Of a stretch of 64,000 bases of DNA, positions 23,501 to 31,165 are shown piece by piece. The stretch is from Leishmania mexicana MHOM/GT/2001/U1103 (lineage: Eukaryota > Euglenozoa > Kinetoplastea > Trypanosomatida > Trypanosomatidae), in assembly GCF_000234665.1 (NCBI RefSeq), contig NC_018308.1, positions 216,920-280,919 of the forward strand, written 5' to 3'. Position 1 is the first letter of the stretch; every line of letters begins with the position of its first letter. Under the pieces are notes generated by a model. The model had not been told where the DNA came from. It saw only the letters and a program-made list of their open reading frames with translations, and made no database searches. The position numbers were made by a program, and so were the translations under genes.

Positions 23501-24340
23501 GGCACACCCTCGGGAGGGCTGCAACAGAACAGCGCTGCCGCGGCCGCCACCATTGTCGACATCCCGGTTGCTGTCAGATCCGCGCTGCGCCGATGACAAC
23601 GGTGCGGACACAGACGGCGATGCTATGATGGCGTCAGGGTGGGAAAAGGTCGTCGCGGCGCTCCGCAGCTCCGAGGCACGTCCGCTGTCCACACCACTGG
23701 CTGATTGGGCATTGGCGCACGCCTGTGGCACGCGCAGCGGCGTCGAAAGGGACGTCTGCTCCACATCCGCGGAGGTGCATTGCATGGTGGGTGAGGCAGC
23801 GACGCTCGATGTGACGTCAGGCAAACTCCCTTTCCAGGCCCTCTGTGGCTCGTCCCCCTCCTTGTCATCTTGGCTTTCCTGAAGAGACGCTGCGGTTGCC
23901 GCTGCCGTAGTCGCATTCGATGGAACACCGCGAGATTGCTCTCCTGGCGCAACCGCTGCCGCGGGTGCGGTCGACGGCGCCATCGACGCTGACGGAGCGG
24001 AGGCATCGAGCTGGGCGGTAACTTCTCCGAAGAGCGACCTCGCCCACTTCAGATCGTCGGCACCATACTGGTGGCCGTGAGCATCGCTGCTCTCGCCGTT
24101 GCCCTTCGCGGACAGGCGGAGGTACAAGAGGCGCTCCACGGTGAGGGGAACTCTAGCTGGCGCGTAGAGCTGCTCCCAAAGTGCGTACGTGCTCGCCTGT
24201 ATCACGTGCTCCTCGTCAGCGCTTGGCACGCAGCCACCGTCGTTTTTCCTGTCAGCTTGTCCCGTCCGCGGAGGCGGCTTCGGCGCGGATACGGAGGAGA
24301 GCGGACTGACAGACCGCTGCTGCTGCTGCTGCTGCTGCAT
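20513..24340 (-). CDS. Large low-complexity hypothetical protein
   Basis: 1275 aa from the first ATG (24340), beginning M-(Q)7. A 67-codon upstream extension exists but only from a TTG and reads as Cys/Phe-rich non-coding translation. The clearest ordered part is N-terminal (about 45-115): EEHVIQASTYALWEQLYAP, PLTVERLLYLRLSA and DDLKWARSLFGEV look helical. The rest is Ala/Ser/Pro/Asp-rich, with one short charged helix near KMDFRWADEADDILRRQQQR (about 850) and a basic segment near the C-terminus. I recognise no domain. The pyrimidine tract directly before the ATG has no AG in front of the start; the first AG after it lies in codon 2, so the real splice site is probably further upstream. Confidence 0.8.
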   Translation of the reverse strand: MQQQQQQQRSVSPLSSVSAPKPPPRTGQADRKNDGGCVPSADEEHVIQASTYALWEQLYAPARVPLTVERLLYLRLSAKGNGESSDAHGHQYGADDLKWARSLFGEVTAQLDASAPSASMAPSTAPAAAVAPGEQSRGVPSNATTAAATAASLQESQDDKEGDEPQRAWKGSLPDVTSSVAASPTMQCTSADVEQTSLSTPLRVPQACANAQSASGVDSGRASELRSAATTFSHPDAIIASPSVSAPLSSAQRGSDSNRDVDNGGGRGSAVLLQPSRGCALSAASPPDLVLLASTSDVSLLCDAAAAPMSLEQDNSANHIDENEEAEPFVDTWSMEEAAPAAPALHMHTPSMSADAVRTDKEGRCDGTGRDAGCSPPLEHSACRGGNGEGPGAVDAEQAHTLAQQEKAVESCGTWESATATTTPVRFDHPYCRYRSWHDTDPSAEGGGRNDEEDAEHDGRGEEDGNDVGFLSLATSPSAGAPEQRRPCPVVVATTALAVSALPCSLTRDEEGNSHLDSPMRHRHTTRVSASMSPVADPSGLVFSPPCRQQMRLRLQCCCSRQRSVGSDVEYPPHTPAPGAPSQPPLPPPSCWSTPLPQERCPRDAQTPPAQPAPSAAAQPPASPAPSPTDMADSGVGATDELCAGNHAADTAVMGDSPPQVIHRSKEEAVVTVSSISQESRASAAAAANEDDAEPRAATSLDSPVDASCSVEAGDDGQYRCDSGSVVPVAVGVEDERVGGDDEDAEGDAGEPASAVSLSPQRPSLEYPAQRRATAAPRGVHAEGHAECGSSSVEKAARTANPVPASVADASVAPSSPSTSPPPHASHEPSDPSKHGEEPPQRHPHPPLPEDRAARRSVSKMDFRWADEADDILRRQQQRLHSLQATRTATLAGGDTRCSPSTSRCSPGGGPRRYTLLSQDGETAHGSQGGNGTRLARVYGGSEASHSVSPQPQDPRTHHYPERAMMRPEGMGVEAVASHVDGSRTVTEQGDVAPSSQRAGGSEALACLGVSCSGEGRAAIALASASSSTPPTAPLRQPPLASVAEATAADDASMPRMDQLHQPQQQQPSSHHAGTKRLRKNHGGDDGRSDAVRPRRSPAPSSVPVSSHTVTKRKKSDCTGGAQSTERRHRADDRVRRRQNFRGDTATEKTTRPMLSASPANIFALPRTISVDPGASIAAPLFTTAASLAAPSLSLLRPRAGNCVSDPPSAAQAQKSAKGKSTHVGLASLPIIPAASPPRENASGSSAHKAAQCAARCTPSLEATGKRRDQVQRQQ

Positions 24341-25729
24341 CGGCACGGTGAAGAGAAGGGAGCAGGAGAAACAGTGGAACAAAGACCCAACAACAAAGCA
24401 AGGCAAGGCCACGTATAGTGTGAGTCTGCTAATCAACGTCTGTGTTGCCCACGCGTTCGATGGGGCTTCTGCTGCTGCTAAGCGTGATCTAGTTCTAACG
24501 AAGGCACACGCGTACACACACACACACGGTGTACGCACCAAGCGGCGAGGGTGCGGGAATCTAAAAAAAGGGAAGCGGCAGAAGAGACCGAGCTGGCGAT
24601 AGAGGAAGCCGCATCAGCAGATGGTGATGGTACGCTGATAACAAGGACAACGCTCACACGCCATCACGTGCCTCTGCGTCGGCGTGTGTGTCTAAGAGGT
24701 GCGGGCCGAAAAACAACGAAAGACGGCGAGAGTCAAAAGCAAACCGTTGACGGGTGGTGGTGGTGGAGAGAGGGGGAGGGGAGAGAGAGAGGTGTGTGCG
24801 TGTGTCCGTTGCGCAAACAACGGGTGCTCTGAAGAGATGGGAAGTAGGGGTGGGTGAGTGAGTGGGTCGAGAATGGGAAGCCGTAGGCGAGACGGTCGCG
24901 ACGGTATGGCCCCCCTCCCTCCCCCCCAGACACACCTACAGGAGTATGCGCGTCACGCGAGGAGAGGTGGTGGGCGGGGAGTGGGGTGGGGCGAACAGCT
25001 GCGTAGGCGCGTCACCAGACGACATGGAGGGAAGGGGGAAAGGGAGAAAGAATGCTGTGAGCAAGGAGAAGCGAGGTCGCACTGCGGGGCTCGGTTCGCA
25101 CACGTGCCGCCAGGAATTGCAGCACCCAAGTGAAGATGAGGGTCGCCCTGTACTCACTCATGCAACGTTTTGTGCTACGCCTGCCCTGGCTGTTCATACA
25201 CGAACAACTTGCTCTTCTGGGCCGTACACATCACTCCCTCCCTCCCTCCCTCCCGCGCACCACCTTGCCCTCATCACGTACATCACACACACACCGGATT
25301 CACCATGAGAAACCGCCCCCTCCCCCCACACACACCGGGTGGAGAAGATCACGCGTCAGAAGAAGAAAATGGCGGAGGGAGGAAAGGGGGTGTTGATGAG
25401 AACACACGGGAAGATGAAAATAAAACGGGAAACGGGAGCCAGCTGGCCACTTCGCGGAGTAACAGGGGGGGGGGACCAGACGGGCGGTCCGAGAACGATG
25501 GGCTAACAGCCGTCTCTAGAGATCCTGCTGCCCTGGCTTCGATTGCATCATCACTTTTGTGTGTGTGTGTGAACAGAGCATTTGGGGTGGTTGCCTGGTC
25601 GAGGGTCTCCGGTTCCCTACTCACAGTCGTCAGTGCTGTCGCGTGCATTGACTTTATCGTAGCCGTGCTGACGCCGCTTGGCGGTGGTAGTGCTGCCCCA
25701 GCGTCAGCACCGCCGCCAGAGGCCCGCTG
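24341..25729. other. Intergenic region at the edge of the AT-richer island
   Basis: Holds a CA run (24514-24527), a GGT run near 24752-24767 and G-runs (25467-25475). Frames on both strands are repeat-derived. In the minus sense it is the 5' flank of the 1275-aa gene, followed upstream by the decayed reading frame at 25730-26522. Confidence 0.55.
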
Positions 25730-26522
25730 TCAGAGGTGGAAGGTGATAAACAAACACGCACAAAGCTCCACCTTGCCGTCACTAATGGGAGTGAGGGCTC
25801 CGTCCACCGGTGGATGCGTGGGGTGCTCCGTCACATCCATGTGCCAGACCTTGTTCCTGCCGTCATTCATTCGCGTCCATCACCTCCAAGAACAACAACG
25901 TACCCGTTATACGTCATCGTGACCAGCGCAGGAGGCTTCAATAGGATTGTGATCATCGAGGTTGCGGGCGCGGCAGCTTGTGCTCTTGGAGGGGATGCGG
26001 TCACTCTTTGTGCCATGGGCGCTGCATTCATTGCAGAGGCGCTGTTGGAGCTCTTTGATGATTTTGACGACGACTCGCAAGCTATGAGAGGTGATTTTTT
26101 CCTGATGCGTGCTTGACCCCAGCTTTCGTTCTCTCCATCATGGCAGGCGAGGATACCTTCTGCGCTGTCAGCTCCGGCGGCCTTGCCAAGTCAGTTAGAA
26201 GCGCTACGACAGCATCTGCTGCGTGCGTAGAGAAGGCCGTGTTGAGGGTGTGGTTGAAGTTGCTGCTCCACTTGCGCAACTTCAGTGCAGCAACCAGGTA
26301 ACCGAGAAAGGCGTTCATGATGTCATTTACGCTGCTAGCGGTGAGAGGCTTGTGACGGGTCTCGTGACGGGATACCGCCTGTCTGCTTCAGCCCAGCTTG
26401 GCTTCCTTGGGGTGATTTCGAAGGAAACACTCATAGCCGTTCCTATTGGCGCAGGGCGTGTAGGGAGACTCCAACGTGCGTCCGTTGAAGTAGTTGTCCA
26501 ACTGGATTGCCAGCAGGTCCAT
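25730..26522 (-). pseudogene. Decayed protein gene, possible kelch/beta-propeller remnant
   Basis: Several minus-strand pieces look like real protein but sit in different frames. A 44-residue piece at 26388-26522 starts MDLLAIQLDNYFNGRTLESP and ends at a stop. A 78-residue open frame runs 26082-26318. An open frame from about 26160 to 25867 contains ACHDGENESWGQARIRKKSP and ends in NGYVVVLGGDGRE. A 45-residue piece at 25730-25867 contains NKVWHMDVTEHPTHPP. The last two meet exactly at a shared base triplet, as a single-base shift would give. GYVVVLGG followed by N-x-V-W-x-M-D-V resembles a kelch blade; this is by eye. At least three frame changes are needed, so I call a pseudogene rather than a gene. 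The parent family is not identified. Confidence 0.5.
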
Positions 26523-27315
26523 TCTGGGGGAGCACAGTCAGATGAACGCATCGAGCTCCTGGTGACCATCGTCAACATGAACGATAGACTTCAAAAAATA
26601 CAGCAGCTCATTATATCAAAAGACTGTGACCAGGAGGGCGCCCTCTGTGGTGGTGAGCGCTTCGAGGCAAAGATAAGCTGCAGGCCAACAAACGCGGGTT
26701 AAATGAGGTTATAATGAGCAGGCAAAGATACAGGAGTAGGATCATCTACAAGGTGGTGAAATGAATGCAAGGCTCGGAAAAAGGAAATCCACCTAAGTGC
26801 AGCGAGGAGTATATGCCCTTGAGGAGGAGGATGCTCCCCCCACAAAGGAAAGTCGCCGTCTTAGAAGAAACCTTAAAAGCCTCCCCGTCTGCCTGCAGCC
26901 GAGAGGGCAAACAAAATCTTGCAGCAGAAAACTTCCTTTGGCTACGGCATCTACATGGGTAGCCTTCGCACACCGATGTCTATTCTGTAGGCTTTTCTTT
27001 TTCCAGAGGGGTGTTCGCTCGAAGCGACGAAACTAGCCAGAAGAAAACAAAGTACGTGTACAAGTATTCAAAGATCCAAGAAAGCAAGAAAAACAACAAC
27101 AGAAAAAAGGCGAAGCACAATCAGCATACATTGCTTTAAAAGCCAAGGGTTTTCTTTTTTTTTTTGTGTGTGTGTGTCTGTGACCTCCTGCCTTTTTCGT
27201 TGTCGCGTGGCGACTTTCGTTTCAGGCGATGGTGATACCCAGTGAGGTGAGAGTAATAATAAGAAAGATCAGATATAGTATGAGAAGGAGCAAAAAAGAC
27301 CGCCGTCCTCGTCTG
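26523..27315. other. AT-richer spacer
   Basis: Noticeably richer in A and T than the rest of the window, with a poly-T/GT run at about 27150-27178. In the minus sense it is the 3' side of the 338-aa gene. Short frames on both strands lack gene-like composition, apart from possible further decay of the adjacent pseudogene. Confidence 0.5.
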
Positions 27316-28332
27316 TCATATATGTGGTAGATGGGACATTCGACCTACTGGGATGCTCGAGATGGCGGCACGCTGCTTGCCGCTGAGTTGCTTCGTACGC
27401 GCTTTTAAACTCATTGTCTGCATAACGTACAGCTGTGATTCAGGTTGAGCATACTGAGGGGAATGCGTACCTACTTTACCGTGACTCGGCGTTGGCACAC
27501 AGGAGGCGGCTGCATCCAAAGGAGAAAGGATCAAGGGGTGCGCAGGATTTTCACCAGGTGAAGGAGCAAGAGATGACGATGTCGTTCGTTCGCTTATTTT
27601 GCTCTTTCCCGCGCGTGAAATCTTTCCGCTGCTCAACCTTGCATTATCGATCTTGCGAGGTGCATGGCTCGCTGAGTTTTGACTGTTCAACACCATCAGG
27701 CTGTCATCGAGGCTAGGACGACTCACTTCACGCGCGTGCTTGCTTATCCTCACGGGAGTGAGGCCAAATTGCGAGGAGCACCACAGTTCTAGTTTCTCGC
27801 CTACAGTACTCAGCATTTTCGTAGTCCAGCCTGTCAGCCATTCCGTTACTGCCTCAAAGACGAACTCGCACTGCTGCACGTTCGTGTTGCTCTCAGATGC
27901 AGCTGCATCTTCATCTGTACTGCAGACTTGCGAGCCGACTGAGACTCGCGCTGGAACGCACAAGGCCGATTGTGCAAGAGCGTTGTGTTGCGCCAACTTT
28001 CCCTCCTCAGCGCCTCCGCAAAGAGCAACCTTCTTCCAGATGTCCGCCATCTTTTCAGCTTCGGTGAGTTTCGACCGTAGCACTCGTGTATGCTCATCAA
28101 ATATACGCTCGATAACAGCGTTAGCAAGTTGTTCGCTGTTGACACGCAGCGGCTGAATTCTATTTGATTCGGACTCAATATGCTCTGAGTTCAGAAGAGC
28201 GATTGCTTTTTCAAGAACCCCATCCCTGTAAGCCATGTATGTGAGTGCCTCTCCGCTGTCGACAAACTTCGGAATCGCAGTCGCTTTAAGCTCTTGCAGC
28301 AGCGCTATCACTTCGTCTCTTCCATCACTCAT
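27316..28332 (-). CDS. Hypothetical 338-aa protein
   Basis: Start at the first ATG (28332); a further 17 codons upstream begin only at a TTG. The product starts MSDGRDEVIALLQELKATAI. Its N-terminal half is helical and charged (for example VNSEQLANAVIERIFDEHTR and LRSKLTEAEKMADIWKKVA), suggesting a folded domain or short coiled coil to about residue 120. A second ordered stretch near 155-195 contains FEAVTEWLTGWTTKMLSTVG. The C-terminal 130 residues are Ser/Pro/Lys-rich and probably disordered. No signal peptide or membrane segment. Codon use is less GC-biased than in most neighbours, matching the local base composition. I do not recognise a family. Confidence 0.8.
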   Translation of the reverse strand: MSDGRDEVIALLQELKATAIPKFVDSGEALTYMAYRDGVLEKAIALLNSEHIESESNRIQPLRVNSEQLANAVIERIFDEHTRVLRSKLTEAEKMADIWKKVALCGGAEEGKLAQHNALAQSALCVPARVSVGSQVCSTDEDAAASESNTNVQQCEFVFEAVTEWLTGWTTKMLSTVGEKLELWCSSQFGLTPVRISKHAREVSRPSLDDSLMVLNSQNSASHAPRKIDNARLSSGKISRAGKSKISERTTSSSLAPSPGENPAHPLILSPLDAAASCVPTPSHGKVGTHSPQYAQPESQLYVMQTMSLKARTKQLSGKQRAAISSIPVGRMSHLPHI

Positions 28333-28523
28333 TATCAGCGCCGCTTCATGTGAATGGAAAGACGCTGGTAGCCCACAAGACAAAGCGCATTTTTGAGAAG
28401 AGAAATCGACGACAATGAAATGGTGACTTGGTAAGAAAGTGTTGGGGAGAATAGAAGGTGAGGCATATGTTCGAATCAGTACATGAAGTTGGGCTTCAGT
28501 ACGTGAAAGGGATCACTGTGAAC

Positions 28524-28536
28524 CTGCAAAAAAAAA
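28524..28536 (-). promoter_or_regulatory. Predicted trans-splice acceptor for the 338-aa gene
   Basis: The minus sense reads nine Ts then GCAG, with the AG at 28524-28525, about 190 nt upstream of the ATG at 28332. It is a very clean poly-T tract and the best acceptor in the region. Confidence 0.6.
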
Positions 28537-28537
28537 G

Positions 28538-28678
28538 TCAAGGCGTGCTCATCAGAGGCATGCTGGCTCTCTTTACCAAGCTTCTGCTGCAGTAGGGGCA
28601 ACTTGCACCGCCGCGTGCTTCGATGCGCTCTAGAATGCATCGACAGGAAACTGTGGTGGCTGCTGCCACAGTTCCAGT
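28538..28678 (-). other. Short open frame with zinc-finger-like cysteines
   Basis: 46 codons between two stops, with no ATG before the cysteines, translate to a segment containing SCRCILERIEARGG and SCPYCSRSLVKR. The C-x-C and C-P-Y-C spacing recalls the second half of a RING finger. It could be the remnant of a lost gene or chance. It lies upstream of the splice site of the 338-aa gene, so it would not be in that mRNA. Confidence 0.25.
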
Positions 28679-29037
28679 TCACCGCGGTTTCACTCTTTCC
28701 TTAAAGATTTCCCATACTTTTTTGTTTGTTTGACTACACTAATCTGAAGAGCTGGCTAGCAAAATACAAGGAAATCAGAAAATAAGGCGCGCTTAGGGTT
28801 TCATAAAAAAAAGGGATCACAAAACACTGCAGCCCTGATTCAATATAACGCCCTATTTTCTGACTTTGCCTAACAACGGGAAACCAAAAACAAACAAACA
28901 AACAAAAAAGAGAGAAGCCCTTTGTAGTATCCTAAGTGCTAAGATTTCTCCACTTTGACAAACACACAAAAAAATGGAAACAAGCGAGTTTAGTGTTTTT
29001 GTTGTTTTCTTTTTTCGTTTCATGAAAGTCGCGCCGA

Positions 29038-29640
29038 TTACTTGAACTCGGCGTACTGCGGGGCCTGGCCGTAGCGGTACCACCACATGAACAGGGTCAC
29101 GACGAACGCCATCAACGTCGTGACGAAGGCGGAGTACCAAATGATGGACATGAACTCCTCATCCGTGCCAGGGCGTGAGTTCTGGTGCATCGCGTTTTCA
29201 GTCACGCCGACCAGGTTCGTCGACTCGCACACGAACAGCACACGAGTCCACAGCTCCTGCATGTGCTTCTTATAGTCGTTGCTCATCTTTTTGCTGGTCA
29301 TGTAGCTGGTCAGGCGCTTGACCTCGTACTCGTCCTTGGGGATAATGCTGCCCATGTGGTCCAGTTCTACAGTGTTAGTGATAGTTGCAGCATAGCAGCC
29401 CCTCTTGAACGTCATCTTCTCCTTCATGTAGCGCTTGACGATCTCGTTGAAGCGGATCTCCGCGGCGGTGCGAACTTTGGTGCGGAATACGTGACGGCGG
29501 AGCGGGTAATGCACCTTCCCGACCTCTTTGTACACGAACTTCTTCGCCAGCGGGCTCGTGTAGTTACACATGGGGTTGGACTGACCGCCGAAGGTGGCCA
29601 TGGCACCTCCGAGGGTCATATTACCGAAGTTCATCGTCAT
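29038..29640 (-). CDS. Small single-pass membrane protein, conserved-looking
   Basis: 200 aa from the ATG at 29640 (a TTG four codons upstream is not used). The N-terminus MTMNFGNMTLGGAMATFGG is Met/Gly/Thr-rich and lacks a classic signal peptide. A basic, soluble region (about 31-140) contains HYPLRRHVFRTKVRTAAEIR and KRYMKEKMTFKRGCYAA. One hydrophobic helix at about 164-187 (IIWYSAFVTTLMAFVVTLFM) is followed by a short tail rich in aromatic residues. The single C-terminal helix, basic matrix-like part and small size resemble nuclear-encoded respiratory-complex or tail-anchored subunits, but I cannot name a family. It has a strong splice acceptor at 29726-29727. Confidence 0.85.
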   Translation of the reverse strand: MTMNFGNMTLGGAMATFGGQSNPMCNYTSPLAKKFVYKEVGKVHYPLRRHVFRTKVRTAAEIRFNEIVKRYMKEKMTFKRGCYAATITNTVELDHMGSIIPKDEYEVKRLTSYMTSKKMSNDYKKHMQELWTRVLFVCESTNLVGVTENAMHQNSRPGTDEEFMSIIWYSAFVTTLMAFVVTLFMWWYRYGQAPQYAEFK

Positions 29641-29725
29641 TTTGGCGAACAAAGGACAGACTAGGTGTTCTAGTTGGCGTTACTCGCTTCCCAGTGGTGT
29701 TTGAGTTCTTTTTTTTTGTGGAGAA

Positions 29726-29765
29726 CTGTTAGGGAAATAGGAGGAGGGAAGAGGGAGATTAACAA
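29726..29765 (-). promoter_or_regulatory. Predicted trans-splice acceptor for the small membrane protein gene
   Basis: The minus sense shows about 30 nt of C/T (29731-29765) then CTAACAG, with the AG at 29726-29727, 86 nt before the ATG. Confidence 0.65.
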
Positions 29766-29929
29766 GAGGTCATATAGAGCGCACAGTAGATGTAGCGAGT
29801 AGCGCCGTTTTGTGCGGTGCTAGTAGGAGCATTGGAGCAAAGCAGAGGTGACCTACAATTTTTTTTTTGGTGGCATCCGATAGTTCGATAGTGGGGTGAA
29901 GTGACAGCGTTTACACACTGGAAAGCTTC

Positions 29930-30720
29930 ATCTTTTTATTTTATACAAGCTCCACACCGAGACATGTGGAGTAGCACTTTGATCAAAGTGCCGTTGCCCT
30001 GTGCCCAGAGCCAATCCAATCATGGTCACTGTCAAGGCGAAAGATGGGGAGACATACACAGCTAGGACAGTGTGTGATGCGGAAACATTTCGCGGGCCCC
30101 ACTTGAAAGTTCAAACTGGTCAGCTGGCATGGTTTTCTGAACGTGGGCGTGGGGTGGGGGGCGTTCGGGTGCCGCCGGTTGGGGGCTCTCCGTGTTTGGC
30201 GGCCTCGTGAGGAGGGCTGCCCCTTCGCGGGGATGGGTTGGGGGGGGGGGGGGGCCCCGTTTGTGTCGTGCGCGGCCCTGGCGGCGTGCCCACCGGCCGA
30301 TGCCCGGGGGTGGGGGGCTCGTTGGCCGGTAGCCCACCCCCGGGGCGGGGCCACTCGTCGCCGGCCCAGCGCCACGGCCGCGGCGTCCGGGTGCCTGGGT
30401 GGGTGTGGGGCGCCGCGCTCTGGGGGGGGGGGGTGCTTCTTTGGTGGTGTTGGGGGGTTTGCTGATTGCCCGCGCCTCGCCCCCACCCCCCCGCGGCGCC
30501 GTTTCGCACGGACACGCCATGCGGGCAGCGAAGGCCGCTGCGCCAGGTTTTCCGCGCGCAGTCGTCGTTTCAGGTGCTCGAACAAGGGGGGAGGGGGCAG
30601 GGGTAGCGTGGCCTCACTTCCATGTTTCTCCGCAAGTCTGTGCAAGAGCTTGGTGAAGGGGAGCCCTTCGTCCCGGGCGGAGGGCGGGCCAGACGGGCGC
30701 ACATGGTACGCACCCGGGCC
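29930..30720 (-). mobile_element. Candidate degenerate retroposon (SIDER-like) in the RING gene 3' region
   Basis: About 0.8 kb unlike the surrounding spacers: very GC-rich, with long poly-C runs in the minus sense (30239-30253 and 30421-30431) and little CA/GT repeat. In the minus sense it runs into an A-rich end (AAAATAAAAAG near 29932-29943). Position (inside a 3' UTR), size, orientation and A-rich end fit the SIDER elements of Leishmania, short remnants of ingi-type retroposons that can destabilise mRNAs. I could not match the conserved 79-nt signature from memory, so this stays a candidate. The 376-aa minus frame across it (29983-31113) is Pro/Arg-rich and not gene-like. Confidence 0.3.
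29950..29991. other. Pair of adjacent short inverted repeats
   Basis: CTCCACA and TGTGGAG (29950-29956 and 29965-29971) flank an 8-nt loop. Two bases further, GCACTTTGATCAAAGTGC (29974-29991) is a perfect 18-nt palindrome. An A/T-rich run (29930-29943) abuts them. They lie in the 3' region of the RING gene near the downstream gene's 5' end. Confidence 0.8.
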
Positions 30721-31035
30721 CGAGAACATCGCCATGACACCGGGAGGGGGGAGGCAGCAACGAAGGCAAGAGCCACGAAGAGCTTTGGCGAAGAGGCGTG
30801 CATTCCGTTTTGGTGAAACAAGGAAAAGCGCAGAGGGAAAAACGTCACGGACTTCCGTGGTGTCGGACGGGGGAAGAGGACGGGTGCGGGTCTGCCTGTG
30901 CGCACGTCTCCCGCGCGGTGAACTCCGGAGCTTCCGCGCCATCCTCCTCCGACGTCGTGGCACGTGGCCGCGGCGGCCAAGCGGAGCGCAAAGCGAGTGA
31001 GACATACATGTCGAGAGCAACCATCGAACAGAGCT

Positions 31036-31064
31036 GGCGAGGCGAGGCGAGGCGAGGCGAGGCG
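31036..31064. repeat. GGCGA pentanucleotide array
   Basis: Nearly six tandem GGCGA units, just downstream (minus sense) of the RING gene stop codon. Confidence 0.9.
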
Positions 31065-31165
31065 GGGAGAGGGGTGAGGTGGGGTGGGCGTTAATGCGAG
31101 GATATACGGGCATGCACGCGCGCAGCCTTCCCCTCCCTCCCTCCCTCCCCCCTCAAAGGCGGCGG

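Larger units (their letters stand above)
28333..29037. other. AT-rich spacer
   Basis: Contains the splice acceptor at 28524-28525, the short Cys-containing open frame, and A/T homopolymer and (CAAA)n-like stretches (about 28887-28908). In the minus sense it is the 3' UTR of the small membrane protein gene. No complete gene seen. Confidence 0.55.
29641..31165. other. Long GC-rich 3' region of the RING gene
   Basis: Contains the splice acceptor of the small membrane protein gene, the inverted-repeat pair, the SIDER-like candidate and a GGCGA pentamer array (31036-31064). A CT-rich tail (31128-31153) lies close to the RING stop codon. No supported protein gene. Confidence 0.6.

Noticed and set aside
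25736..26702. Plus-strand frames of 126 and 159 codons
   Set aside because: They are antisense to the decayed minus-strand gene, whose pieces have clearer protein character.
28524..28536. Cis-spliced intron 3' end (TTTTTTTTTGCAG)
   Set aside because: No convincing 5' splice site or coding exon upstream; position fits a trans-splice acceptor for the 338-aa gene.
29983..31113. 376-codon ATG-started minus-strand frame
   Set aside because: Pro/Arg-rich with poly-Pro from C-runs; reads like retroposon or UTR sequence, so reported as element context, not as a gene.
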